DNA of 64,000 nucleotides from CAZLMW01 sp964560875. Lineage in GTDB: Bacteria; Myxococcota_A; UBA9042. The notes under the pieces are model-generated. The model ran no database searches, was not told where the DNA came from, and saw nothing but the letters and a program-made list of their open reading frames with translations. Of the stretch, positions 18,455 to 27,000 are shown piece after piece (the first letter of the stretch is position 1; each line of letters starts with the position of its first letter). The position numbers and the translations under genes are program-made. The DNA lies in contig CAZLMW010000027.1 in the NCBI GenBank assembly GCA_964560875.1, forward strand, positions 1-64,000, given 5' to 3'.

Positions 18455-18970
18455 CTACGATACGGAGCGCGAGGCGCGCAGGCGACGTGATGCCCAGACG
18501 ACCAGCCCCGCGACGGCCGACTTGACGAGCATTCCCGCGATGAACGGTTCAGCTCCGCGTGACCACGCAAGCGCCGGGCTCGTTTTCCACGCCAGCCAGC
18601 CGCCGCCGAGCGCGACGATGGCGACGTGCGCGACGATCATGAGGCCGATCCAGCGCGCCGGTGACCTCGGCCCGGGTCGACCCGCGATCCACGCCGCCGG
18701 CACGAACCCGATCAGGTAGCCGGCCGTGGCCCCAGTGAGCGCTCCGGTTCCCGAACCCCCGCGTGCGAAAACGGGCGCGCCGAGCCCTCCAACAAGCAGG
18801 TAAAGAAGCATCGCGACAGGCCCCAAACGGGCACCGAGCAACCCTCCGGCCGCAACGACAGCGAGCGACTGCAAGGTCATCGGAACGGGCACCATCGGCA
18901 CATCGATCTGCGCGCCAAGCGCAACAGCCGCGGCGCCAACCAGCACACCAATCGCGTCGCGCATCCGCAT
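18455..18970 (-). CDS. bioY: BioY-family biotin transporter substrate-binding component
   Basis: 171 aa from ATG 18970 (MRMRDAIGVL), the typical BioY start; an in-frame start at 19015 would add 15 polar residues. The signature region is present: ALGAQIDVPMVPVPMTLQSLAVVAAGGLLG, followed here in shortened form by LG..AM.LYLLVGG.GAPVFA.G.SG and TAGYLIGF. BioY is a five- to six-helix inner-membrane S component that binds biotin, alone or with the EcfA/EcfT energy module. No ATPase or EcfT gene is nearby, as in many proteobacteria with solitary BioY. No biotin operator was recognised upstream. Confidence 0.85.
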   Translation of the reverse strand: MRMRDAIGVLVGAAAVALGAQIDVPMVPVPMTLQSLAVVAAGGLLGARLGPVAMLLYLLVGGLGAPVFARGGSGTGALTGATAGYLIGFVPAAWIAGRPGPRSPARWIGLMIVAHVAIVALGGGWLAWKTSPALAWSRGAEPFIAGMLVKSAVAGLVVWASRRLRASRSVS

Positions 18971-19060
18971 CGTGGGTCCATCCCATCCGGCACAGGTCGC
19001 CCCTACCGGGTTCATTCATTGCGGCCTTGGGAATGACCGTCTCTCTGGTAACCTCCCCGC

Positions 19061-19975
19061 ATGTTCGGCCGACACACCCGCCATTGCCAATCCCTGCTTC
19101 GCTTCGCGGCCGTCGTCTGCGTCTTCACGCTGGGCGCCTGCGCTTCGGCCGACGACGACCCTGCAGCCATCGATGAGGCCGCCGTGGACGAGGTCGCCGA
19201 GACGCCGCCGCCGATGCTCATCATCCTCAAGACCCTCGGGTTCACGAAGGTCCTCGGCGACGGCAAGGCCGAAGGTTTCAACCTCGACAAGCGGATCAGC
19301 AGCACCCACGACAAGCAGACCTGCAAACAGAAAGACCTCGTCGCACCCGATGGCACCAAGGGCATCGACAACCAGTTCGCCAAGCTCGTGCCGCTGCTCG
19401 AACAGACGCAGATCGGCGCCATTCATGGCCTGGTTCAAAACGCCATCGAAGACGGCGGGCTGTTGATCCTGCTGCAGCTCGAGGGGCTCGACAGCCAACA
19501 AGACGACGACACGGTCATGCTCCGCATCCGCCTCGGTCGCGGCAAACCTCTGCTCGGTACCGACGGGCTCGTGCTCTCCGGCCAAACCTTCGAGCTGCAT
19601 CCGGAGTCCCCCGAGATCGCGGTGCCTGCGGCGGTCAAGGGCGGCGTTTTGCGCGGCGGCCCGTTCAAGATCCGGCTGCCGATCATCATCTTCGACGTGC
19701 TCTACGAGCTCACCGTGCACGACGCGTTGATCCGCTTTGAGTTCGATGGCGACGGCGGCGTCAAGAGCGGCCTCATGGGCGGCGGCGTGCCGATCACCGA
19801 CATCATGACCATCGCCTACACCGCAGCGAACAATGGCGGCGGCATCATCGAGGCGATCGAGCCTGTCGTAACCGGCATGGGTGACCTGAACCCGGACGCG
19901 GACGGCAAGTGTCGGCGCCTGTCCGCCACGCTCGATTTTTCGGGCGTCTCCGCGTTCCTCTTTGACCAGGAATAG
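19061..19975 (+). CDS. Hypothetical lipoprotein
   Basis: 304 aa. The N-terminus is basic and followed by a hydrophobic stretch and lipobox LGAC (about 24-27), then an acidic linker (DDDPAAIDEAAVDEVAE). The mature part is rich in alternating hydrophobic strands and GG turns; one Cys pair-like spacing occurs near CKQKD and CRRL. No known domain was recognised. It is a single gene in its own orientation, upstream of the convergent UDP-sugar pyrophosphorylase gene. Confidence 0.7.
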   Translation: MFGRHTRHCQSLLRFAAVVCVFTLGACASADDDPAAIDEAAVDEVAETPPPMLIILKTLGFTKVLGDGKAEGFNLDKRISSTHDKQTCKQKDLVAPDGTKGIDNQFAKLVPLLEQTQIGAIHGLVQNAIEDGGLLILLQLEGLDSQQDDDTVMLRIRLGRGKPLLGTDGLVLSGQTFELHPESPEIAVPAAVKGGVLRGGPFKIRLPIIIFDVLYELTVHDALIRFEFDGDGGVKSGLMGGGVPITDIMTIAYTAANNGGGIIEAIEPVVTGMGDLNPDADGKCRRLSATLDFSGVSAFLFDQE

Positions 19976-20012
19976 CGAGCCGATTCAGCAGCCGTTGGCC
20001 GATCGACGCGAC

Positions 20013-20038
20013 GAAAAAACGAGGGGATCCTTCCTCGT
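20013..20038 (-). terminator. Rho-independent terminator overlapping a stop codon
   Basis: On the minus strand ACGAGG and CCTCGT form a 6-bp stem, extendable by two G-U pairs to a 4-nt loop, followed at once by six T. The first base of the stem shares a position with the stop codon of the UDP-sugar pyrophosphorylase gene. Confidence 0.7.
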
Positions 20039-21267
20039 CAGACCCCAACGGTTGCTCGTTTCAGAGCGGCGCGGGCTGTGGCAGGGCTGTCGGTTCCTGT
20101 GGCGTTCTTGACCGGGGAAAACTCGTTCTCGCGGCGCACGGCGAGCCCGGCGCTTGCGTCCGTGAAGAGCAGCAGGTCGAAGATGAAGCGCTCGCACTTG
20201 TAGCCGTCGACCACCGCTTCACCATCGGCCGTCCACGACTTCAGCGGCTTCTTGCTGCGGTGCAGGGGCAGGGTCAGGCCGAACGCGACGAGCTCCTGGA
20301 GGTAACCTACGCGCCAGATGTGCATCGCGGTGTTGCCCCACCCGAAGAGCAACGAGCCGTCGTCCCGTGTGCGGCGAACATCTTCGGCCGAGAGTTCGGT
20401 GTATTCGACGATGCGGTCGCGCTCATTGCCGTCGGCGTCGACCGCGCGCACAAGATGCCCGACGCGTTCGTCCGGATCCCGCTTGGGCAAGACTTTGGTG
20501 ACGGCGTCGAGTCCATCTTCGGCGGCCAGGCCGATGGCAAAGGTGTCGTCGGCGCGCGCGAGGACGTTGTCGACCTGCAGGTACAGGATGTATTGCACAC
20601 CATCGGCGTCGAGCTCAGCGAGCAAACCGCTGTCGACGAGCGCCGTGAAGCAGCCGCCATGACCGTCGGGGTTTTCGAGCAGGCGGTCGGGCGCAGCTAG
20701 CAAGGCGTGACCGTCGATGGTCAAACTCGGCACCGTTCCTTGCGAGAAGAAGCGCACCTGATCGTCGGCGAGCCCGAAGTTGTCGTGTTGCGCGAAAAAC
20801 GCGCGGGTTGGCGCGTCGGTATGCGGGCTGGTCATGATCAGCAGCGGGATCGCGACGCCGTATCGCTTCGAGGCCGCCGCGACCTGCTGTGCGTGCAGCT
20901 CGTAGATGCTTGTGCCAGCCGCCTCGTCGATCACGAAACAGCCCTTCGGTCCGTCGAAGCCAAGGCGCGTGCCCTGTCCGCCGGCCACCACCAGCACAGC
21001 CACCTGTCCAGCGCGATAGCAGCCCTCGCCGACGGCACAGAGGCTTTGCTGCCGTCGCGCTCGCTCATCGTCGCCGACAACGCGGGCTTCGAGCAGCGAG
21101 GATGGGGCGGCGGGATCTTCGTACGCGGCGAGTTCAGCCCAATCGACCTTTGCCATGGCGGCGCCGAGCCGTTGGGCGGCCTCGGGATCGTCGACCGCGA
21201 GGCGCTGCAGGTGTTGGACGATGTGGCCCTGGTCGAGATGGCTCGCGTCGGCGGGAGAGTTGCCCAT
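20038..21267 (-). CDS. UDP-sugar (UDP-GlcNAc-type) pyrophosphorylase family protein
   Basis: 409 aa. This is the eukaryotic-like UDPGP fold, not the bacterial GlmU type. The nucleotide-binding signature LVVAGGQGTRLGFDGPKGCF sits at about 114-133. Further conserved blocks are LLIMTSPHTD, VRFFSQGTVP.L, a P.GHGG..TAL.DSG segment, YLQVDNVLA (metal/UTP binding), VVEYTELS-like, and near the C-terminus EFSPVKNATGTDSPATAR. The family makes UDP-GlcNAc or UDP-GalNAc from UTP and the sugar-1-phosphate. The substrate cannot be fixed from sequence alone. It is cytoplasmic. It lies 18 nt downstream of the cytochrome lipoprotein gene, at the end of a three-gene minus-strand run, and is followed by a terminator. 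Confidence 0.88.
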   Translation of the reverse strand: MGNSPADASHLDQGHIVQHLQRLAVDDPEAAQRLGAAMAKVDWAELAAYEDPAAPSSLLEARVVGDDERARRQQSLCAVGEGCYRAGQVAVLVVAGGQGTRLGFDGPKGCFVIDEAAGTSIYELHAQQVAAASKRYGVAIPLLIMTSPHTDAPTRAFFAQHDNFGLADDQVRFFSQGTVPSLTIDGHALLAAPDRLLENPDGHGGCFTALVDSGLLAELDADGVQYILYLQVDNVLARADDTFAIGLAAEDGLDAVTKVLPKRDPDERVGHLVRAVDADGNERDRIVEYTELSAEDVRRTRDDGSLLFGWGNTAMHIWRVGYLQELVAFGLTLPLHRSKKPLKSWTADGEAVVDGYKCERFIFDLLLFTDASAGLAVRRENEFSPVKNATGTDSPATARAALKRATVGV

Positions 21268-21285
21268 GGTCGAAGTCTCCCCTCG

Positions 21286-22218
21286 CTATTTCAGGTAAGC
21301 AGCGCAGCGCGGGTCGCCATCGGGGACGTCCGCATCGGGGCTCGCCGGCGGAAAACGCGTGCGGTCGCAGAGAGCGGCGAGGATGTCGAGGATGAACTTG
21401 CTGGCGTCTTTGCGTGACAGACCGCCGGGAACCTGGCCCTTCATCTTCGAGCCGGGGTGGCCCGCGAGCACCTTGAACCAGCCCTCGTAGGCCTTCGCGC
21501 GCATCAATGAGCCGAGGCTGTACTTGCGGTGGAGCTTGAACCTGTCGCCCTTGTCGCCGTGGCACTTCGCGCATCGTTGGGCGTAGTGCTTGACCCCGGT
21601 CGCCGCGTCGCCGCCTTCGACCAGCACGTAGTTGCCAGCGCCTTTGCTGAGTGACCAGATGTCGTCCGAGCGCGGGATGGTGCCGTCTCGCATCGCAGCG
21701 ATGAAGCCGACCGCGGCGTCGAGCTGGGCGTCGGACATGAGGTCGCCGTACGCGGGCAGGGCGTCGTCGCCTTTCTTCAGCCACGCCTTGAGCTGCGCCG
21801 CCGAACGCGTGTCTTTGAGCAGGTTGTGGGCGCGCGCATAGGATTTATTCTTGTAGTCGGCGCCGTAGATGCCCTCGGTGCCCTTCAGATCCCAGCCGAA
21901 ATAGCTCTTGAGCCGAAAAGCGTGCCCCGCGTCGTTGGTGAGCACGATCCCCTTGCCGTCGCGCGCCGTGCCGTCTTTGCTGGGCCCGCCGCTGCCATCG
22001 GCTTTGCCCGGCGTCTTCTTGCTGTCGGGGCTGAAGTCCCGGGCGCCGCGCACCTTGTAGAAGCGGTCGAACACCCGGCCGCCATAGCCACCGTCGGCGA
22101 GCAAGCTGGGGGCGCTTTTGTCGGATCCGGCCGTCTTGGCGGGTGAACATCCAGCCGCGAGGACAAGGGCGACGAGGCCGGCGAGTGCAACGGCGACGTG
22201 CAAGAAGGAGGAGCGCAT
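21286..22218 (-). CDS. c-type cytochrome lipoprotein
   Basis: 310 aa. Lipoprotein signal with lipobox AAGC (about 21-24). A single haem c site CAKCH lies at about 211-215, with a candidate distal Met in the following region (LGSLMRAKAY or SKMKGQ). An upstream segment (100-200) with KAWLKKGDDALPAYGDLMSDAQLDAAVGFI resembles the C-terminal end of a cytochrome c fold lacking its CxxCH, so the protein may derive from a di-domain cytochrome. Electron transfer in the periplasm is the family role. It sits 54 nt downstream of the VKOR-DsbA-FGE-TlpA gene and 18 nt upstream of the pyrophosphorylase. A link between the thiol-oxidising protein and this cytochrome, for example as electron acceptor, is only inference. 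Confidence 0.8.
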   Translation of the reverse strand: MRSSFLHVAVALAGLVALVLAAGCSPAKTAGSDKSAPSLLADGGYGGRVFDRFYKVRGARDFSPDSKKTPGKADGSGGPSKDGTARDGKGIVLTNDAGHAFRLKSYFGWDLKGTEGIYGADYKNKSYARAHNLLKDTRSAAQLKAWLKKGDDALPAYGDLMSDAQLDAAVGFIAAMRDGTIPRSDDIWSLSKGAGNYVLVEGGDAATGVKHYAQRCAKCHGDKGDRFKLHRKYSLGSLMRAKAYEGWFKVLAGHPGSKMKGQVPGGLSRKDASKFILDILAALCDRTRFPPASPDADVPDGDPRCAAYLK

Positions 22219-22272
22219 GTGGTGAACCTTGAGAGTTGCGGACGGGGCAGGCGTGCCCTTTGGGTCGAACGG

Positions 22273-24702
22273 CTACAGGATCTTGGCGATGGCCTTTTCG
22301 AGCTCGGGGAGCGTCTTGGTACCGTAGCCGACCTGCTTGTGCCGGATCGTGAGGCTGCGGTCCACCAGGACGCCGGTCGGCATGTTGTGAACGCGGAATT
22401 GGCCGAGCATCTTCGCGTCGGGATCGAGCACAACGGGGACCTTCGTGCCGACCTCCTGGACGAAGCCGCGGGCCTTGTCGTCATCGGTATCGACACCCAC
22501 CGCGATCACCTGGAAGCCCTTATCTGCGTACTTCGCGGCCAGCTTGTCGAGCTCGGGCAGCTCGCGCCGACACGGGGAGCACCACGACGCGAAGAACGTC
22601 AGGAATGTGACCTTGCCCTTCATCTCGCTGGACGACCACGTGCCGCCGGTGGTCAACGTCGCCGAAAGCGGCGGGACCTTCGCACCCACAACGCCGCTAA
22701 GTTTCTTCTCGACCGCCTTGCCCGCGTTGGGCACGAGCTTGTCGGCGCAGCACCGAAAGCCGATCGAACGGTTCTTGTGACCGGGCCCGAAGCTGTCGTC
22801 CGCGCGCACGCAGTGAGCCTTGTCCTGCGCCCGGTAGTCGCCGCCGGCGAGGAACGCTTTTTCCGGGGTGGATTCGACCCACTCGGCGACGTTGCCGGAC
22901 ATGTCGTAGACGTCGGTCTTGGTGCGGCACTGGTTGGCAGACCCGGTCGGCTGGGGCTCGCCGGTGCGCGAATCGGCCTGCACGTGGCAGTAGCCCTCTT
23001 CGTAGTAGTCGGCGTACGGGAACTGGTTTCCTTCGACGTAATCGTTGGCGAAGTTGCCGTCGCCGTCGTCGTCCTTCGCGGGCACGCCCTGGCAGGCGGA
23101 CACCCACTCTTCGCTCGTACACATGCGCTTGCCTGCCTTTTCGCAGGCGGCCCTGGCCTCAAACCAGCTGGCGTTCGCGGGTTTGGTCCCGCGCATCGAC
23201 ACGGCCCGCCCCTGCTTGTCCAGCGACGCCTCCCACACATCGATCCAGAAGCTGCGTTTTTCGAGCTTGATCTCGACCATCGCGTCCTTGGGCGGCTCCT
23301 TGAACGGGAACGCGTGCTTGATGACCGGCGTGTCCTTGGTCTTCTGCCCGGCTTTCTTGAGCTCTTCTTCGATGAAGTGGTCGATCACCTCGGCGGACAC
23401 CGCGCCCGACAGCAGCTTGCCGTTGACGAACGTTCGGGGTGTGGCGCTGATGCCGATCTTGGACGCCTCTTCGATGTTGCGGCTGAGGTTGGCGCGGGGG
23501 GCGCCTCGGTCGCGCATGCAGTCCTTGTAGACCGCCATATCGAGCCCGATGGTGTGGGCGTAGTAGTCGCGATCGAGCTTCTTGAGGCGGTGCTGGTTCT
23601 TGAACAGCATGTCGTGCATCGGCCAGAACTTGCCCTGCCGCCGCGCGCATTCAGCGGTGAGAGCGGCGTTGCATGCGAAGCGGTGCCGGTTGTTCTTGAT
23701 CGTCTTGTTGCAGATCGTGTTCATCGGGAAGTGCTTGAACACAAAGCGCACCTGGCCCTTGTAGCGCTCCTTGAGGGTCTTGACCGCGTAGAACAGCTTC
23801 TTGCAGTAGCTGCACTGGAAGTCCGCGTATTCGATGACGGTGACGGCGGCGTCGGCAGGTCCAACCACGGCGTCGTCGGCGTGGACCGGGATGGCGTACA
23901 GGCTGTCGGTGATCTTGCGCGCCTCGGTCGGGTTGCTGGCGTCCCCGGCGGAGGCGGCGGCGTTGTTCGAACCCGCGTTGTCGACTGCGGCGGCTCCGGC
24001 TCCGGCTTTGTCGGCGGTTTTTCCAGCGGCGACTGCGGCTTCGGACTCCTTGAACTCGGCCGCGGCGCGCTCGATCTGCTCGGAAACCAGCGCGGACTTG
24101 GTGTCGTCGTGCCACATCGTGCCGAGGCTGAAGATCGCGCCACCTGCAATGAACGCCATCATCACTGCGCGGTTGATGTCGGGCTTTTCCTCGGCGGGGC
24201 CCATCCTCTTGAGCGCCATGGTCGACAGCACCAGGACTACGACCGCCATCGCGTCCATCGTCATGCAGAACACGCAGAACGTGCCCTCGATCGCCACCAT
24301 GACGTAGAGCAGGAACGCGCCGAACGCGACGGCGACGCCCGAGCCGACCTGGACGAGCCGCATCGCTCCGCGGCCCCTGTCATCGTGCGTAGTTCCCAGC
24401 CAGTTGAGAGCGGCGAGCGCGACGTACGTTCCAAGCGCATAGATCGTCACGGGGAAGCCGCCGAGCTTGCCGTATTCGCTGGTGTTGATCTTGTCGCAGT
24501 TGAACGACTCGCCGAAGTTGCAGACGGATTCAAACGCTTCGGCACCGTACGTCTTGAACATGTAGGCGCGCAGCAAATAAACCGCGGCCGCTGCGGCGAT
24601 GAAGAGGGCGATCCAGATGCCGGCGACGAGACCGCTCGTCGATGCGGACGCGCTGATTTGCGCGTCGTCGGCGGATTGGGGTGCGTCTGATTGCGTGGTC
24701 AT
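22273..24702 (-). CDS. VKOR-DsbA-FGE-like-TlpA four-module thiol-disulfide fusion protein
   Basis: 809 aa, ATG at 24702 behind GGAGG with a 5-nt gap. Module 1 (about 25-196): vitamin K epoxide reductase-like membrane domain with five hydrophobic segments, loop cysteines C61 and C69 and active-site CVFC (143-146). Module 2 (280-452): DsbA-like thioredoxin fold with CSYC (297-300) and a cis-Pro site SATPRTF. Module 3 (about 475-655): formylglycine-generating-enzyme/sulfatase-modifying fold (VYDMSGNVAEWVE and GFRCCAD), lacking the first catalytic Cys of true FGE. Module 4 (670-809): TlpA-like thioredoxin with CSPC (708-711) and cis-Pro MPT. VKOR oxidises DsbA with quinone as acceptor; DsbA makes disulfides; TlpA-type domains usually reduce them. 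Modules 2-4 should face the periplasm. It heads a minus-strand run with a cytochrome and a UDP-sugar pyrophosphorylase. Confidence 0.88.
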   Translation of the reverse strand: MTTQSDAPQSADDAQISASASTSGLVAGIWIALFIAAAAAVYLLRAYMFKTYGAEAFESVCNFGESFNCDKINTSEYGKLGGFPVTIYALGTYVALAALNWLGTTHDDRGRGAMRLVQVGSGVAVAFGAFLLYVMVAIEGTFCVFCMTMDAMAVVVLVLSTMALKRMGPAEEKPDINRAVMMAFIAGGAIFSLGTMWHDDTKSALVSEQIERAAAEFKESEAAVAAGKTADKAGAGAAAVDNAGSNNAAASAGDASNPTEARKITDSLYAIPVHADDAVVGPADAAVTVIEYADFQCSYCKKLFYAVKTLKERYKGQVRFVFKHFPMNTICNKTIKNNRHRFACNAALTAECARRQGKFWPMHDMLFKNQHRLKKLDRDYYAHTIGLDMAVYKDCMRDRGAPRANLSRNIEEASKIGISATPRTFVNGKLLSGAVSAEVIDHFIEEELKKAGQKTKDTPVIKHAFPFKEPPKDAMVEIKLEKRSFWIDVWEASLDKQGRAVSMRGTKPANASWFEARAACEKAGKRMCTSEEWVSACQGVPAKDDDGDGNFANDYVEGNQFPYADYYEEGYCHVQADSRTGEPQPTGSANQCRTKTDVYDMSGNVAEWVESTPEKAFLAGGDYRAQDKAHCVRADDSFGPGHKNRSIGFRCCADKLVPNAGKAVEKKLSGVVGAKVPPLSATLTTGGTWSSSEMKGKVTFLTFFASWCSPCRRELPELDKLAAKYADKGFQVIAVGVDTDDDKARGFVQEVGTKVPVVLDPDAKMLGQFRVHNMPTGVLVDRSLTIRHKQVGYGTKTLPELEKAIAKIL

Positions 24703-24866
24703 GGCAGCCTCCGGGGGGATCGAGGCGGGCAGCGATCATTGCGAGCGAAAGCCGCGTGTCAAACGATGCTCACCAACGCGCTACGAATCTGCGGTCCAAG
24801 GCCGTAGTCTGGCGACCCCAAACGACCGCAGCCACACGTTCGCGCCGATCACCAGGGAGCTTCCAC

Positions 24867-25616
24867 ATGGGTTCAGACCCCGGCACAACCGGCCTCGAAG
24901 AGAGCATGGGCGGCCTCGAAAAGAGCATGAGCGGCCTCGATGTCGTCGTCACCGGCGGCACCGGCGCGCTTGGTGGAGCGGTCGTCTCCGCTCTGCTCAA
25001 CCGGGGCGCGACCGTTCACATTCCCGGCTTTCGCGCTGCCGATGCCGACCGATTTCCCCTCGCGACGCACGATCGCGTGCACATCGTCGGCGGGGTCGAT
25101 CTCTCCAACGAGGAGCAAGCGCGCGCGTTTTTTGAGAGTCGGCCGCCGCTGTGGGCCAGCGTCAACGTCGCGGGCGGGTTCATGATGGCGCCGATCGCCG
25201 ACACGACCGCAGCGGCCTTCCGTGCGCAACTCGAACGCAACACAGTGAGCTGTTTTCTGTCCTGCCAGGGCGCCGTTGAGCGGATCCGTGCGCGCATCAA
25301 GTCCCATGGTCCCGGTGGCCGAATCGTCAACGTCGCAGCGGGCCCCGGCGTGCGACCCGTCGGTGGAATGGTCGCCTACAGCGCCGCCAAATCGGGCGTC
25401 GTTGCCATCACCTTGAGCCTCGCCGAAGAGCTCGCCGCCGAAGCGATCCGCGTCAACGCCATCGTGCCCGGCGTCATGGACACCCCCGCCAACCGCGCCG
25501 CGATGCCCGACGCCGATCGCAGCACCTGGAGCTCGCTCGACGACGTTGCCGGTACTGTCGCCTGGCTCGCTTCCCCGGCCAATACAACCGCCTCGGGCGC
25601 GCTCTTGCCGGTCTAA
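24867..25616 (+). CDS. Short-chain dehydrogenase/reductase
   Basis: 249 aa from ATG 24867, with AGGGAG 7 nt upstream. Rossmann cofactor motif TGGTGALG follows a short N-terminal extension; the catalytic block is present as YSAAKSG, with VNVAAGPGVRPVG before it, and INA/VNAIVPGVMDTP after it. Classical SDRs use NAD(P)H to reduce or oxidise carbonyl/hydroxyl groups; the substrate is unknown. The N-terminal extension is an in-frame 21-nt tandem repeat (GLEESMG, GLEKSMS) carrying two more ATG codons; the true start may be ATG 24925 (MSGLDVVVTGG). It is followed 35 nt later by the SGNH-like gene. Confidence 0.85.
   Translation: MGSDPGTTGLEESMGGLEKSMSGLDVVVTGGTGALGGAVVSALLNRGATVHIPGFRAADADRFPLATHDRVHIVGGVDLSNEEQARAFFESRPPLWASVNVAGGFMMAPIADTTAAAFRAQLERNTVSCFLSCQGAVERIRARIKSHGPGGRIVNVAAGPGVRPVGGMVAYSAAKSGVVAITLSLAEELAAEAIRVNAIVPGVMDTPANRAAMPDADRSTWSSLDDVAGTVAWLASPANTTASGALLPV
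24891..24932 (+). repeat. 21-nt tandem duplication in the 5' end of the SDR gene
   Basis: Two 21-nt units beginning ggcctcgaa, each containing an in-frame ATG, followed by a partial third copy (ggcctcga). They encode GLEESMG/GLEKSMS ahead of the Rossmann fold. Confidence 0.8.
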
Positions 25617-25651
25617 CCCGGGCTGACCCGAGCTGACTGCTCAACGTACTC

Positions 25652-26527
25652 ATGCTGTTCACGCGACTGTCTGTCTCCTGCCTTGCAGCGATCCTGTTGA
25701 TCGCCACCACGGTATCCGCCCAGGAGCCCGCCAAGCCGCGTTTTACCCCCGACAAACCCGCTCGCGTCGTCATCATCGGCGGCTCGATCAGCGTGCATCC
25801 GGCCAACTACGGCAAGTTCATCGCATACGGCTGCAAGAACGTCGGCACGGTCAACTTCGGGCGGGCGCGGCTCAAGGCCAAGGCGATCCTGCGCCGGTTC
25901 GAAGTGAAAGTGCTCGCGGACAAAGCGCTCATGGCCGAGCTCGAAGGCAAGAAGCCCTGGCTGCTCTACCTCGGCGGGCTCAACGGCGTGTACGCGCCCG
26001 AACGCACCCGCGCCAACATCATCAAGACCGTCAAACGCGCCCGGGCACGCGGTTTTCGCATCATGGCGCTGACGCTGCCGCCGTGGGGCAGCCTCGAGGA
26101 TGGCCGCTTCTTCGACTTCGAGGGCCTCTTCAACATGCGGGCGACCGCGCTCGTGAACGACTACCTGACCGGCGTCGATAAACGCTTCGATGCCGCGACA
26201 CGTCCCGACGTCACCATCGACATCTTCAACAGCAAGCTCCGCGACTCGCGCGCGAAGAAACGGGACGCCAAAAAGCTCGCCGCGAAGTTCCCGACCAGCC
26301 GCTACAAACGTCGCAAAGGCAGCCGGCGCCGGCTCATCAGGCAGGCGCGCGAGGTGCCGCGGATGTTCATGAAGAAGCGCTATCGGGGCCGCTACCACTT
26401 CCACCCGAACTGGCGGGGTCATCGGCTCATCGCGGGGTTGATTTGCAGCCAGGCGCCTGCGGACTGGGGCTGCGATTGCGCCAAGATCAGCCGCGCCTGG
26501 AGCAAGAAGGGGCGCATCCGACCGTGA
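25652..26527 (+). CDS. SGNH/GDSL-like hydrolase, secreted
   Basis: 291 aa with a signal peptide ending near TVSAQE (about 24). Features of the SGNH fold are visible: IIGGSIS (nucleophile block, Ser about 46-48), a GGLNGV segment standing for the oxyanion Asn block (about 109-114), a hydrophobic RIMALTLPPW strand, and near the C-terminus a HFHPNWRGHRLIA segment matching the catalytic D..H block with a deviating Asp (N/W). SGNH enzymes cleave esters, often acyl or acetyl groups on sugars or lipids. The region before the last block is very basic (SRYKRRKGSRRRL). The lack of a clear catalytic Asp means activity is uncertain. Located 35 nt after the SDR on the same strand. Confidence 0.55.
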   Translation: MLFTRLSVSCLAAILLIATTVSAQEPAKPRFTPDKPARVVIIGGSISVHPANYGKFIAYGCKNVGTVNFGRARLKAKAILRRFEVKVLADKALMAELEGKKPWLLYLGGLNGVYAPERTRANIIKTVKRARARGFRIMALTLPPWGSLEDGRFFDFEGLFNMRATALVNDYLTGVDKRFDAATRPDVTIDIFNSKLRDSRAKKRDAKKLAAKFPTSRYKRRKGSRRRLIRQAREVPRMFMKKRYRGRYHFHPNWRGHRLIAGLICSQAPADWGCDCAKISRAWSKKGRIRP

Positions 26528-27000
26528 GCCCTCGCTGCGACCGGACCTTCGCTGCGTCCAGTTCACCTTCACCAAGTTCGCCGATCTGGACGACGTCGCA
26601 GCCAAGCAAGCCGACCTCGAAGCTGTCGTGCGGGCCTGGGTCGCGTCCAAGCAGTAGCGTGCGTTCGCGGGGCTATTTGGGCCCTGTTTTTGGACCGATA
26701 TGCCCCTAACCCGGCTTCCTCAACACGTCGGTCGGTCTGACGCCCAATCTGCTGCGTCCTGCGGCGAATCCTCGGTTTGAAGTGACGCTGCCACTCCTGC
26801 ACCTCGCATTCACCACATGACTTGCAGCTTGAACGCCATACCTTCCCTCCGTGATGAGAAAGCCGGGCTAAAACCCTCGCAGAGGCTCGTAGAGCGGTTT
26901 TGGCAGGGGGGAGCCATATCAATAGGCATGCGCCTCGAAGTGCCCGTAGAACGAGCCTGGACGCGAATTCGGTTTTTGCGGTAGCGAGGACGTAGCGGCC
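26528..27000. other. Stretch without a confident gene; possible coding remnants
   Basis: 473 nt between the SGNH-like gene and the fabG-like gene. On the plus strand a readable segment ends at the TAG at about 26655-26657 (…VQFTFTKFADLDDVAAKQ and VVRAWVASKQ), which looks like the tail of a lost gene, without a start. On the minus strand an open frame from 26922 to 26569 contains a CKSCGEC spacing near a zinc-finger pattern but has an improbable composition. Near 26873 AAAACC and GGTTTT flank a CTCGCAGAGGCTCGTAGAG core that could fold. No promoter or terminator was identified with confidence. Confidence 0.35.

Noticed and set aside
18971..19060. Biotin-responsive element upstream of bioY
   Set aside because: No BirA-type inverted repeat was seen in the 90 nt between bioY and the divergent lipoprotein gene.
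22739..23280. Active formylglycine-generating enzyme
   Set aside because: The fold signature GNVAEW and GFRC are present but the first catalytic Cys position in the GG.Y block is not Cys, so sulfatase activation is unlikely.
22198..24690. 830-codon plus-strand open frame opposite the VKOR fusion
   Set aside because: Pure antisense shadow; the minus strand carries four recognisable domains and a good ribosome-binding site.
26569..26922. 117-codon minus-strand open frame in the gene-free stretch
   Set aside because: Arg-rich with no domain, no ribosome-binding site and no coding bias; the CKSCGEC spacing alone is weak evidence.
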